The notes beneath the pieces were generated by a model, which saw only the letters and a list, made by a program, of their open reading frames with translations, was not told where the DNA came from and did not search any database. From Litoditis marina (Eukaryota; Nematoda; Chromadorea; Rhabditida; Rhabditidae): a stretch of 64,000 nt of DNA. Made by a program: the position numbers and the translations under genes. Shown one piece after another: positions 54,372 to 64,000 of the stretch. How positions within the stretch are numbered: position 1 is the first letter of the stretch; each line of letters opens with the position of its first letter. The stretch covers positions 17,659,879 through 17,723,878 of the forward strand of contig OZ038434.1 of assembly GCA_964036275.1 (NCBI GenBank), written 5' to 3'.

Positions 54372-57300
54372 ATGTCGTACTTCGATGCTGAGAAAAAAAT
54401 AAAACGTACGGTATCGAGTATCGACGATCTGAATTTTGCACGGACTGTAGTTTTAGCCATGTTGATCGCTGATCAGAACTATGCTAGGGAGCAGGGAAAT
54501 GTGAATGAAGAGCAGCGATTAAAACTCGACATACGTAATATTAAGAGATCAGATCGTAATTGGAAAGCACAGGCACAGCAGTTTCTGCTAGATATTGATC
54601 TGGACAGGGATCAAGTCTTCGGTTTTGATGCCTTCCAAATTGTTGCCAATTTCTTTCCGAACTATCGCATAACGGTTTACACGCGCGTGCCACCTGCGAA
54701 AGTGTACTCTGTTTACTGGAAGGGGAATGAAGGGGCAAACAAAGCACTAAATATCGCGGTATTCGCCGGTGTGTTTGACACGTTCGAGCCAAACCGATCA
54801 ACGATAGGAAAACATGTTTGCCCGTTCTGTCACACTCCATACATGCATCGCGATCGTCACAAATGTGAACTCATGTGTGATCAGTGTCGCAGACCGGGTT
54901 GTGAGGGCTCCCTGATTCAGCCTTTGGAATGCCCGGACTGCCACGTGATATTCTACAGACAAGATTGTTACGATTCGCACAAGATTGTTAGAAGAAATTC
55001 TTCAGTTTGTTCAATGTTCAAAAGGTGTCCCCTACCCGACTGTCGCAAGTTCTATAAACCAGCCAATCTGGTCGACGGTATTCATGTGTGCGGGCAGACC
55101 AAATGGTGTTCGACCTGTTCCAAACATGTCTCTCCGAACAGACACAATTGTTGTTGGACACCCCCTAACACTGCTCAGAAAGTAAAGAAGATCGAAAAAC
55201 AAGAGAAATTCAAAATTATTGTGTATGGTCTTGAAACGGTACTTCTCGAAGATTCTGAAAACGTGGACAACTATTGTGAGCAATGGCCAAACTACATCGG
55301 CTATTCATTGTTCTGTGAGCAGTGCATTGGAACCCCAATTGATTCTGTGTGTGGCAATCGCGGCCCCTATCGTACGGGTCACTTCAAGTACGAGAGGAAA
55401 GATGAACCGAGGGATACTGTAGTTAGGAAATTTCTGCATTTTCTACTATACGATCGAAGCCTGGATAACGCCATTGCGGTAGCACACAATGGTTCCCGCT
55501 TCGATTTACATTTCCTCATCAATATTATGCTGGAATGGAGAATCAAGCCTGATATTCTGAAAAGTGGACTAAAACTTATTCAGATGAAACTCACCAGAAC
55601 CGCCACTGACAACTTCAACAACATGGTCTTCAAAGATTCATTCCTATTTGTTCCTGTTGCTCTATCTGCCATGCCCAAGGCTTTCGGATTCCCGGACATG
55701 TCAAAAGGTACGTTTCCGTATTTGTATAACTGAGTGTCTTCCCCCCATTAAGTTTTACAACCCTACCGATATGAAAGAAAAGGTCAATTGTGAGTTTATG
55801 AACTGGTACGAAGCGAACAAGAACAATCGGTTTGATTTTGATAAAGAAATTCACGAGTACTGTATGAATGATATTGCGGTACTACACCAAGGTCTCGCAC
55901 GGTATATCAAGTCGGGTATTGAATTGACAAACTTCAATCCTATTGTTCACGCAAGTACGTTTGCTTCGTTCTCTTTCTTCAACTTGAAATACGAGTACAT
56001 GTTGAAAAATCAAGTCGGTATCATTCCTGAACGTGGTTACCATTCAAGCGATGTTCAGTCAAAACTCGCAGTCAAATACTTCAAATGGGTTGAAAAAACT
56101 GAAAACATTGACCTACAATATTCATTGAAAGGAGGGGAAAAGGTTGTTGAGCTACAGGGTAGACGTGTGAAATTTGACGCGTTTCACGCACCTAGCAATA
56201 CTGTAATACAAGTGTTAGGCTGCTGGATACATGGGTGTACTGAACACACGACCCGGGATACCAAACATCCGTACTACGATAAAACTATGGGGGAAGTTCA
56301 TCACGAGACTATACAGAGATTGAATCTGATTATCAATGCTGGTTACAATCTGAAATACAAATGGGAACATGACATTGAAACTGAATTGAAATCCAATAGG
56401 GAAATGCGAAAATTCTTTGCTTGGAATCAACACTACAAGAGACTCCGTGTTCGAGATTCGTTCTGTGGAGGTCGAACCCAGAACTACAACATGTACGTGA
56501 AAGCTGATCCGGAACGGAACGTGACATTGATGCATAGAGATGTGGTTTCAATGTACCCCTACCTGTTATGTAACAATCCCATGCCCCTCGGTCAGCCTGA
56601 AGTACTCACTACCAACATTGCTCCGATCACACTTCCACTACCGTATAACGGATTCTACCTGGTCGACATACTCCCTCCTCGTGATCTACTCCATCCGGTT
56701 ATACCGTTCAAGCACAACAGTAGGTTACTCTTTGGCTTGTGTCGGGAGTGTATCTATGCAAACCAAGAAACTGAATGTACTCATGACGATCCTGAAGACC
56801 GCTATCTACATGTAACTGTGTATCAAGCCGAGTTGGAATTAGCACTTCGTCACAATTACGTTGTACTACGTACCTACGAAGTGTACCACTGGGATGAAAC
56901 CAAATGGTCAAAAGATTTCTTCAGCGGTTTTTGAAAAAGTTCATCAAAGTGAAAACCGAGGCCTCCGGTTGGCCCCAAGAGAATATGACACAGGATGAAA
57001 AAGATCGTTTCGTACAGGAATTCTATGAACATGAAGGAATTCTGGTGGAACCGTCGAAAATGATCAAGAACAGTGAGGCTAGATCGATTGCAAAAATCAT
57101 GATTTCTTCTGTGTGGGGTAAGATGGCCGAACGAGATGACAAGTCGGAGGTAACGTTTCACGATAATTTCGGTGATACTATCCCGAGGATTATGGACGAC
57201 GATACTCTGGAGGTTACAGACTACAAAGTGTTTGGGGATACGGTAATGATATCGTCTCAGAAGAAGGAGGACTGCAGAACAGTTAGGCCGTTCACTAACG

Positions 57301-57824
57301 TTGCATATGCCAGCATTGTCTGTTCACTGGGTAGAGTTGAGTTACACAGAATGTTGGAAAGACTTGGTCCTCTGGCATGCTACAGTGATACAGATAGTGG
57401 GATCTACATTATCGAGAACGGAGAGGATAAACTAGCAGATCTGGCTGGTGAATTCCTTGGAAAATGGTCTTCTGAGGTTCCAGAAGGCTATGAAATCATC
57501 GAGTTCGTGAGCCCTGGACCTAAAGTCTACTCCTACAAGCTACGGAACATTTCTACCGGTGAAGTGAAAGAGATAGTGAAGTCGCGTGGAATCACATTGA
57601 CCGATGGAAATAGTAAACTCGTCAATTTCGAAGCTATGAAGAAGATGGTTACGGACTACATGAACGGCGAAGAAAACCCCATTATCACGGAGAAAGCCGA
57701 AATAGTCAAGAAAATGGGACATGTGTACACCGTGAAACGTCGGAAAACCCTGCGAACAGTTATGAAGAAAGTTCGTGTTCTGGACAACTACGCTACTCGT
57801 CCCTACGGATTCAAGACTTTGTGA
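54372..57824 (+). pseudogene. Polinton family-B DNA polymerase, frameshifted
   Basis: About 1,150 codons. The frame is open 54372-55733, continues in another frame from about 55735 to 56934, and in a third from about 56935 to 57824. The N-terminal part carries a cysteine/histidine-rich zinc-binding region (CPFCHTPYMHRDRHKC and several later CxxC pairs). Exonuclease motif I reads YGLETV, with Gly where the catalytic Asp is expected. Motif II (AHNGSRFDLHFLI) and motif III (YCMNDIAVL) are present. Polymerase motif A is DVVSMYPYLL (56539), B is KIMISSVWGK (57093) and C is CYSDTDSGIY (57378). An AATAAA follows at 57840. The original ATG (equivalent to 59669 in the right TIR) was separated from the frame by the 53576 insertion; the first ATG downstream is 54372. 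Sequencing error at homopolymers or programmed shifting are alternatives to true decay. Confidence 0.85.
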
Positions 57825-58432
57825 TATGTACATAATTTGAATAAAATAATGATTAAAGAATGTGTTTGTTATATAATATTCGAAAAAGTATAGTAAGAAA
57901 GAAATCGTAAAAGTGTTTATATAATGATGGATAACTGGAAAGTATGTATGATTTGGTCTCAAAGTTGAAACACTATATCCTCTCATCAAATTGATATTGA
58001 ACCTTCTCCTCAATTCTGAAGTTTCCCCTTCGAGGCACTCATTTCAAATTATTTTATCAGACTATCGTGTATAGGGTCTGGCCGCGCTCTAGACTCCGCC
58101 CCCTTGATTAGTCCAGCAACGTCGAATTTCTAGGAGGTACCACGCGGCGACTCAGTTGATAAGACTGTCCCTACTTTTCTATAATTTTCCAAACTTCTCT
58201 ACACACCTTTCTACAACTTTCCAAATTTCTCTACACATTTTTCAAACCATTCCGTGTTTCATAACGGTATATGTTTCATATATTCATTTGACGCCAATAT
58301 TTTACTTGTTTCTAGACGTCACCGAAAAAAGTCATGCACAGTTGAATATATACACTTTATTATTTACATGTTATAATACATAAAATATCCCTGCTCCCAC
58401 TCGGCCTCCACGACCAGTGCTAGGTCCAGCTC

Positions 58433-59359
58433 CTAAAATATTGCCCGTCGCTCCTCGGCCTCCTGTAATCAATTCGTGAAAAAACATAGAAAAAGCTACA
58501 AAAGTAAATTGTTCCACCCTCTAATAAACTTCTACAGTAATAAGCTCGAACTACAACGTAAGCGGATAGGAAACATTAATGTTCGGTTATTTTTTATATG
58601 GTAAAAGAGATAAATCAGTTCTACGTAAAGCATTCTAGGTCGAAATTATACTACTAGTAGACATTAGCTTGATACTATCTCGTTTTTCAGGAAAAAAGGG
58701 TTCTGCATATACTACAAATAAAAAACTCTTTCATAAATACCTCAAAAGTTTTACTACAAATAAAAACTCTTTCATAAATACCTCAAAAGTTTTACTACAA
58801 ATAAAAAACTCTTTCATAAATACCTCAAAAGTTTTACTACAAATAAAAAACTCTTATACAAACTATTTCTCACCTCTTCTCTCTCACGGATCGCCGTGAT
58901 CCATGGGTCTTCCATCTCCACACTTGTCTCCCGTTCTAACTGTATGTCCACCCCTTCGACTAGGGCCACCTCATCGGCGAATAATACGCCCGATGTACGG
59001 TAAAATGTGTTTCTGGAAAGAATAGTTTCAGTTTCTATACACTTCTCAGTATCTCATAGTTCTAATTATGTCACATGAACTGTTTTCAACGCGTTTTTAC
59101 GTTTTTCACACTAGTAGTTTTGTGATTGGGAAAAACTTTGGAAAAAGTACGGAATTAAAATCATTGACTGAGGGTATGTTCTTCATAGAAAACTTTTCGC
59201 CAAAATGATATAAAAGAATGTTTCTATTTCCTGTAATAACCTAAATCCCTAATTACGTGTTCTAAGTATTGTTTACCAATGAAACGTTTTAAGAAGGAGA
59301 ATTCTACGTTCAAAAAGTGTTACGCGAGACAGCGAGAGGGAGAGGTGGGGACCGGGATG

Positions 59360-59390
<31 letters not shown>

Positions 59391-59669
59391 AGAGTGAGAG
59401 AGAGAGAGAGCAAGAGAGAGACAGAGAGAGAGAGAGTGAGAGAGAGCAAGAGTGAGAGAGAGAGAGCAAGAGAGAGACAGAGAGAGAGAGAGAAGGAGGG
59501 ATGGTAAGATGTATACCTGAGAGTAACTTCCATCGTCGATACTCGATACCGTACGTTTTATTTTTTTCTCAGCATCGAAGTACGACATGCTCACACGTGT
59601 GTAGGTGGTACGAATGGGGTTATAATTGGGGTCACCCCCAACGTTTAATCTAACAGTCTGCACCCTCAT
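58433..59669 (-). CDS. Possible spliced Polinton gene sharing the polymerase N-terminus
   Basis: Exon 1 (59669-59517) starts in the right TIR with the same first 46 codons as the polymerase gene. It leaves the homology at the TIR border, adds GSYSQ and ends at a good donor (CAG/GTATAC). Downstream on this strand is an open block 59012-58874 bounded by TTTCCAG and GTGAGA, acidic and Glu-rich. A further acceptor at 58463 opens a short end (58462-58433). The phases of exon 1 and the second block do not match, so the joint structure is unproven; another reading ends after 14 codons. It may be a remnant of a gene removed by internal deletion. Confidence 0.3.
58711..58860 (+). repeat. 41-42-bp tandem repeat, 3.5 copies
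   Basis: ACTACAAATA recurs at 58711, 58753, 58794 and 58836, with AAACTCTTTCATAAATACCT between. AT-rich, inside the Polinton, and in the putative intron of the minus-strand gene. Confidence 0.9.
59355..59500. repeat. (GA)n microsatellite next to the right TIR
   Basis: GAGAGA with CAAGA and CAGAGA interruptions, ~30 bp inside the TIR border. Long Ser/Leu-rich open frames here are artefacts. Confidence 0.9.
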
Positions 59670-59867
59670 GTGTTACTGTAGTGTCTGGGGGGCAGATGGT
59701 AGAGAGTATGGTAAGAGGTCACCCAGATGTGTGACACGGGACCGTAACAATAGATCCTAGACCGTAGGGTAAGAGGTCACGCAGATGTGTGACACGGGAC
59801 CGTAACAATAGATCCTAGACCGTATGGTAAGAAGTCACGCAGATGTGTGACACGTACCCGTGAGGAG

Positions 59868-60146
59868 ATGTCGTTCTATCATGAGTTCAATAGTCAGGAT
59901 GTGAGTTATTTGCAAGAAGAAATGAGGGACTACAATAGCTAGGATATTATGGCACTCGGGGAATCGTTCGAAAAAAAAGAAACACTTGCCGAAAACACTA
60001 TAAGAACCCTGGGAGAAGCGTATGCAGAGTTGAACGAACAGCACAGAGCCATTCGAGAGTTCGAAAGTTTTTTCGTGACTAAACCTGATTTTGGAAAGAC
60101 GGACCCGAACAATCTTGATATGACAGGAATTCTGCGTGAGAGATAA
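59868..60146 (+). pseudogene. Right-TIR copy of the 92-aa gene, nonsense mutation
   Basis: Same frame as 53363-53085, but codon 25 is TAG (59940-59942) where the left copy has CAG. A later codon reads AAA for GAA. The rest of the frame is open to the stop at 60146. Confidence 0.8.
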
Positions 60147-60232
60147 TAAGCTTTTTGAATGAATTTTTTTATTGCGAAATCTTATGTACAAGTTAGCACG
60201 TATATACAATAATGGAATATAACTACCACAGG

Positions 60233-60637
60233 TTATATAACATGTTTACAAAGAAATTCGATGCTACAAAGTAGTGTATTATTGGTATCATACAGTCGTA
60301 TTTCGGAGGGGGAGCACCTCATATTATTCAATCGATAACATTCCAATTGTTTCGAAATTCCGAGTTCAGGGGTTACGGTATACTTTTCCAGAACAAAAGT
60401 ATGATCAAAGGTCGGTGCGGTGTCGGGGCTCGAGTTGCGAATTCTTTCTGTCACTGTGTTAACGGGTTGATATCCATCAATGATGTTTTTCGAAATTAAA
60501 AACATGCATATGAGAATAGTAGCGATCAATGATCCGGTCACTGAATACTTCTTCACTTTGCTCGATTTTTTCTTTGATCTTTCTTGAGCAAGATCTACGT
60601 ACATGCTTCCAGACATACACGGTGTGCAATGAAACAT
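60233..60637 (-). CDS. Right-TIR copy of the 134-aa membrane protein
   Basis: Full-length, with Ser instead of Thr at residue 25. See the left copy at 52594-52998 for features. Both copies keep the membrane segment and all cysteines. Confidence 0.65.
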   Translation of the reverse strand: MFHCTPCMSGSMYVDLAQERSKKKSSKVKKYSVTGSLIATILICMFLISKNIIDGYQPVNTVTERIRNSSPDTAPTFDHTFVLEKYTVTPELGISKQLECYRLNNMRCSPSEIRLYDTNNTLLCSIEFLCKHVI

Positions 60638-60940
60638 TATCAGAGTATTATAGCTTCACAAATATCAGGTTCAATAACGGTTTCATTGATAATGACTACA
60701 GACTATAAGACGGTTGAAACTAAATATTTTCTGTGTTATGAATTTTCTTCTGGAGGATATGCCGTTATGTTGAAAGAGGCCTATTACCAACCACTTCCTC
60801 GCCCAACTTTCGAATCTTTTGCACGCTATATGGGGTTCATACTACACGATCCTCCAACTGAAGTCTACGATGAAGCACCGAACGGCGATGGAATACGTTT
60901 TAATGAAACAAGATTCGAATACGAGAAAATTGGAAAGTGA
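60629..60940 (+). CDS. Right-TIR copy of the 103-aa protein
   Basis: Full-length with no visible amino-acid difference from the left copy (52602-52291). An AATAAA lies ~10 bp behind the stop. Overlaps the start of the divergent 134-aa gene by 9 bp, as on the left. Confidence 0.65.
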   Translation: MKHYQSIIASQISGSITVSLIMTTDYKTVETKYFLCYEFSSGGYAVMLKEAYYQPLPRPTFESFARYMGFILHDPPTEVYDEAPNGDGIRFNETRFEYEKIGK

Positions 60941-61084
60941 ACTTTGTTAATAAAGTATTTTCTGTCACAACAATGTGTCTTTTTATAAAAAGTGAAATGA
61001 TGAAGATTTTGTAGTTTGAACTGATGAAAACGAATTGTGATGTTATTGCGAAATACCCTTGACACCGTTCCAACGTATTTTCGA

Positions 61085-61400
61085 AACTATTTCAATTAGA
61101 GGACAGCTGGGGGGCGGAGTCTATGACTACCGTATCCCCCGTAAAACATGGTCAAACTAGGGGACAGCTGGGGGCGTGGCTGACAGCCACTGTCCCCTGA
61201 AAAAACGTGGTCAAATTTGGGGACAGCTGGGGGCGTGGCTGACAGCCACTGTCCCCTGAAAAAACGTGGTCAAATTTGGGGACAGCTGGGGGCGTGGCTG
61301 ACAGCCACTGTCCCCTGAAAAAACGTGGTCAAATTTGGGGACAGCTGGGGGCGTGGCTGACAGCCACTGTCCCCTACTTGACAAAACATGGTCAAATTTG
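61085..61400. repeat. Subterminal tandem repeats, right
   Basis: About four ~59-bp units of GGTCAAATTTGGGGACAGCT and GGCGTGGCTGACAGCCACTG. The units are more uniform here than at the left end. Confidence 0.9.
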
Positions 61401-61435
61401 GGGACAGGTGGTTAAATTTGGGGACATACACTACT

Positions 61436-61441
61436 GATGCA
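61436..61441. other. Right target-site duplication GATGCA
   Basis: Partner of 51810-51815. Confidence 0.92.
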
Positions 61442-62998
61442 ATCGGCCGTACAGAATCATATAAGACCTGACCAATTGAAATAATTTACTTTGTAAAGAT
61501 AGCGATCTTTACTGTTCTCGACCTATTGTAAATTCGACCACACGAAACATTCTGTTTTGTGTATTCGAAAACTATGGTTTCGTTCTAGAACAGAACAAGA
61601 AGGACACTTTTTCAACAAGTCCAGTTCCAGTGTGACTGTTTGTACTCCAAACAATACAACGAGTAACATGGTCAATATAATAAACTTCCGGATGGTTAAG
61701 GCTTTTTGGAAACTGCAGTATGTCACATCCTTCTGTCAACTTTATACGGTAGAAAGTGACAAGTGCAGACTATACTTGATAGACCCCCCCCCCCTCTCAT
61801 CTCAACTCGTATGTAGTCTCTTGATTCTGTCAGTTTTGGTTGAGTTCCATTTAACACATCCTTAGGGTGATTAGCCAGTACACTTGGGACGGTACTTTCT
61901 GGGAATAAAAATCGAGTTACAACAATAATTAGACTAAGTGATGATTGCAATATCACCTGTTTTCTTCCAACCAAAATAACAAACATGTTTTCGTTATTTG
62001 TCTAATGTGTAACGGGTAATCAGCTGTCTAATCAAAATACAATTCTCTAAGTATCGGAGAAAATACTTTTTACGAGCTGTATTCCGTGAAAATCACTGAT
62101 TTCGTGTTTCTTTTTTATTCAGAAATAATTACCTAAATCATCAGCAATAGCCATCCACACATGAAAGGAGATAGCGACAGTGTCCAGTAAAAACTTCATT
62201 TTTCATTGCCCCGTTTATAGGATTTGTCAAACCGTTGTGGACACCGTACCATTGATTTTGTATGGGACGGGGTTTGGCGAGCGGCCAGTTCGTCTGCGTA
62301 TCATTGATCTACACACTCTCTCAACTGCTGGCAGATAACCAACGACCGCTCTCCCCGCATCGCTCAATCAATTGAACCCTCTGCTGTCTTTATGGGGAAA
62401 ATGGCGACTATACCTTGGAATACTCACTGAACCCCTAACTGATGCACAACACACAGACATTTCACAGAAACATTCGTTACTTTTCATTCCTTTTATCCTT
62501 TTCCAGGTCCAGGTTAAATGCTCCAAAAAGGTATGTGTGTGGGGCGAAATCGTTCCAGTACCGCTAATCAAATGTTAAAACGTCACGTTGAAACGTTGTT
62601 GATTGAAGTGTGACGAGATATTTGTTTGTGTTTACGTACAATTTTTCTCGGACCTGAACATGGCAGCCAACTTTTAACATTTCGTTTCTTCATGATTATT
62701 TATGATTGTTAGAACACATAGTCCAGCAAGTTTCGACTAAATAATAATGATGGATTTTGTGAGAAAATGAGGAAGAATTGGAGTAATCAGAAGTCACACT
62801 AATTGTTTCTTTCTTCCGAGCATATATATATATATAAACATATTAATTTTGGTTCTGTCGGAAAACGCTCCCATTGTTCTGAATTGGTCACGCAACCGGC
62901 TAGATTCCGGCTCGACAAACATTAAAAATGACTCTTCATTCATGAGCTCAAGTTTCACGTAACCAGATTATTACAACATCATCATAATTTGGCAACCA

Positions 62999-63199
62999 GA
63001 ATAAGTCATTCGAAATTAAAAGTCATTAGAATAAAAGTCATTCGAAAGTAAAAGTCATTAACGACAGAAACAGTTGAGAATCAAAAAAAAAGTTTCCGAA
63101 AATTTTCGTAATTTACAAATCCTGACTAAAAGTAAATTAATGACTTTTACTTTTGAATGACTTTTACTATAATGACTTTTAATTTTGAATGACTTATTC
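62999..63199. repeat. AT-rich foldback MITE
   Basis: GAATAAGTCATTCGAAATTA at the left and TAATTTTGAATGACTTATTC at the right are inverse. AAAAGTCATT and AATGACTTTT recur several times within each half. Confidence 0.75.
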
Positions 63200-63878
63200 C
63201 GGGTACCTCATAATTTTGCTCTTCTATCAGTGAGGATTGAGGTTTTAGAAGCATTGGTCACTGTTGTCTTCAATTGACTAGGGTAGTACAATGAGCCCCC
63301 TTATCCCCTCTGAGAGCACCCCTTAGACTGATTTGCGTTCCCTATACTTTTCCAATGAGTTTTTCCTGGTATCTTCGGCCGTCTCCATTGGGATTAACAT
63401 TATTAATGTATGAAAAGATTGTCTTTGTCAATTTGGTTTGATAAACCACTCTATTGTATAAAAACTTTCAATTTATCTCTAATTGAGTTCTGTTCTCTTC
63501 ATGTTTGTGTTCAGGTAATTTTCGTACGAAGAATTAAATCGTCCGTTCTTAATTACATTATGCTGTGATCGTCTCCCGTGGGTGACTCGATATGTAGAAT
63601 GACTACATTCAAGTTTAACAGCATCAAGAATAATTAAAACTTATTTAGAATTAGTCTAGGCCTGATACATTCATCGCTCTAATTTGAATTGAAATTGTGA
63701 AGCTTAGCCGGACAGGTTTTGAACACTACTGGATGTGTTAAACCTCTGATTATACGAACAGTTTCCATAACCCACTTTCTTTCACTTTACTTAATCTAGA
63801 ATTGAAACGTGTTTTCAAGGCGTTGAATAAAACAGACCGATTATGGTGATATTGGAGCTTATCCTTGGTAATTTTATC

Positions 63879-63927
63879 TTTTTTGGCAAAGTATTCCACC
63901 AAAGAGGGTGAATGCTTTGCCAAAAAA
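63879..63927. repeat. Short hairpin
   Basis: TTTTTTGGCAAAGTATTCCA CC (63879-63900) pairs with GGTGAATGCTTTGCCAAAAA A (63907-63927) with two mismatches and a 6-nt loop. Origin unknown. Confidence 0.7.
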
Positions 63928-64000
63928 TATTTTCATCTTTCTACTGAGAGTCTCACAGTACGCATTCACACTTTCCAATGACTGTTTTCCAAGGTAAACT

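Larger units (their letters stand above)
51816..54428. repeat. Left terminal inverted repeat of the Polinton
   Basis: Matches the right TIR (59532-61435) in inverse orientation, apart from the 721-bp insertion plus its 8-bp duplication and a different number of subterminal units. Homology stops at ATCGACGAT inside the polymerase reading frame. Confidence 0.92.
57825..59516. other. Right interior of the Polinton
   Basis: Non-coding or weakly coding DNA between the polymerase stop and the right TIR. It holds a 42-bp tandem repeat, a GA microsatellite and possible minus-strand exons described separately. Confidence 0.5.
51816..61435. mobile_element. Polinton/Maverick DNA transposon, 9,620 bp, internally reduced
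   Basis: The element starts AGTAGTGTATGTCCCC and ends GGGGACATACACTACT. It is flanked on both sides by GATGCA (51810-51815 and 61436-61441). A 6-bp target duplication, AG...CT termini, long terminal inverted repeats and a protein-primed-type family-B DNA polymerase together define Polintons. The left TIR is 51816-54428 and includes a later 721-bp insertion; the right TIR is 59532-61435. Contents left to right: subterminal repeats, a 103-aa gene (-), a 134-aa membrane protein (+), a 92-aa gene (-), promoter-like repeats, the polymerase (+), a 1.7-kb right interior, then the mirrored TIR genes. I found no retrovirus-like integrase, FtsK/HerA ATPase, adenovirus-type protease or capsid gene, although typical Polintons of 15-20 kb carry them. 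The copy therefore looks like an internal-deletion derivative or a different gene set. Confidence 0.92.
59532..61435. repeat. Right terminal inverted repeat of the Polinton
   Basis: 1,904 bp, inverse of 51816-54428 without the hAT-like insertion. It carries second copies of all three small genes. Differences I saw include T25S in the 134-aa protein, and a nonsense change plus E to K in the 92-aa protein. Confidence 0.92.
61442..64000. other. Right flank of the Polinton, no gene resolved
   Basis: I found no convincing exon chain. A short AG-bounded block at 62508-62530 ends in a good donor (AAG/GTATGT) but has no partner in view. Two inverted repeats are listed separately. Confidence 0.5.

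Noticed and set aside
59273..59669. Long Ser/Leu-rich continuation of the right-TIR frame
   Set aside because: Only the first 51 codons before the donor at 59517 are credible; the rest is the GA microsatellite read on the minus strand.
62368..62578. Small gene in the right flank
   Set aside because: One good donor at 62530, but no partner exon and no recognisable domain in view.

Overview
The window looks like the nuclear genome of a free-living or parasitic nematode, most likely Rhabditina. Genes are split into many short exons with GT..TTNCAG introns. ATGs often sit just behind TTTCAG-type acceptors, as expected for spliced-leader trans-splicing. The gene families also fit: tandem astacins with EGF-CUB-ShK tails, and an Sre-like chemoreceptor. 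Much of the remaining DNA is small transposon debris. I worked by reading and conceptual splicing only; no alignment or search was run.

Layout. (1) 1-10511, + strand: the C-terminal ~677 residues of condensin subunit CAP-D2; its 5' part lies outside the window or is unresolved. (2) 11723-19252, +: an 11-exon C2H2 zinc-finger gene, followed by a 130-bp satellite array and an almost perfect 199-bp-arm inverted repeat. (3) 22385-24472, +: a small secreted, cysteine-containing protein. (4) 24845-32921 and 34381-42647, both -: two complete astacin metalloprotease paralogs in tandem, each with 16 exons and matching exon phases. (5) 45174-51173, +: a 7TM receptor. (6) 51816-61435: a 9,620-bp Polinton/Maverick, followed by intergenic DNA to 64000.

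The Polinton is the most striking object. It has a 6-bp target duplication (GATGCA), AG...CT ends and ~1.9-kb terminal inverted repeats. The repeats carry three small gene pairs and duplicate the 5' end of the polymerase gene. A single family-B DNA polymerase lies between them. I see no integrase, packaging ATPase, protease or capsid gene. The polymerase gene is broken by two frameshifts and lacks the first exonuclease aspartate. The left repeat contains a 721-bp hAT-like element, and the right repeat still shows the empty target site.

Repeats. At least eight dispersed short families recur in this one window (called A-H here), plus tRNA-derived SINEs and a Tc1-like 1.35-kb element. Several MITEs end only a few bases upstream of 3' splice sites, and in one case the element terminus supplies part of the acceptor.
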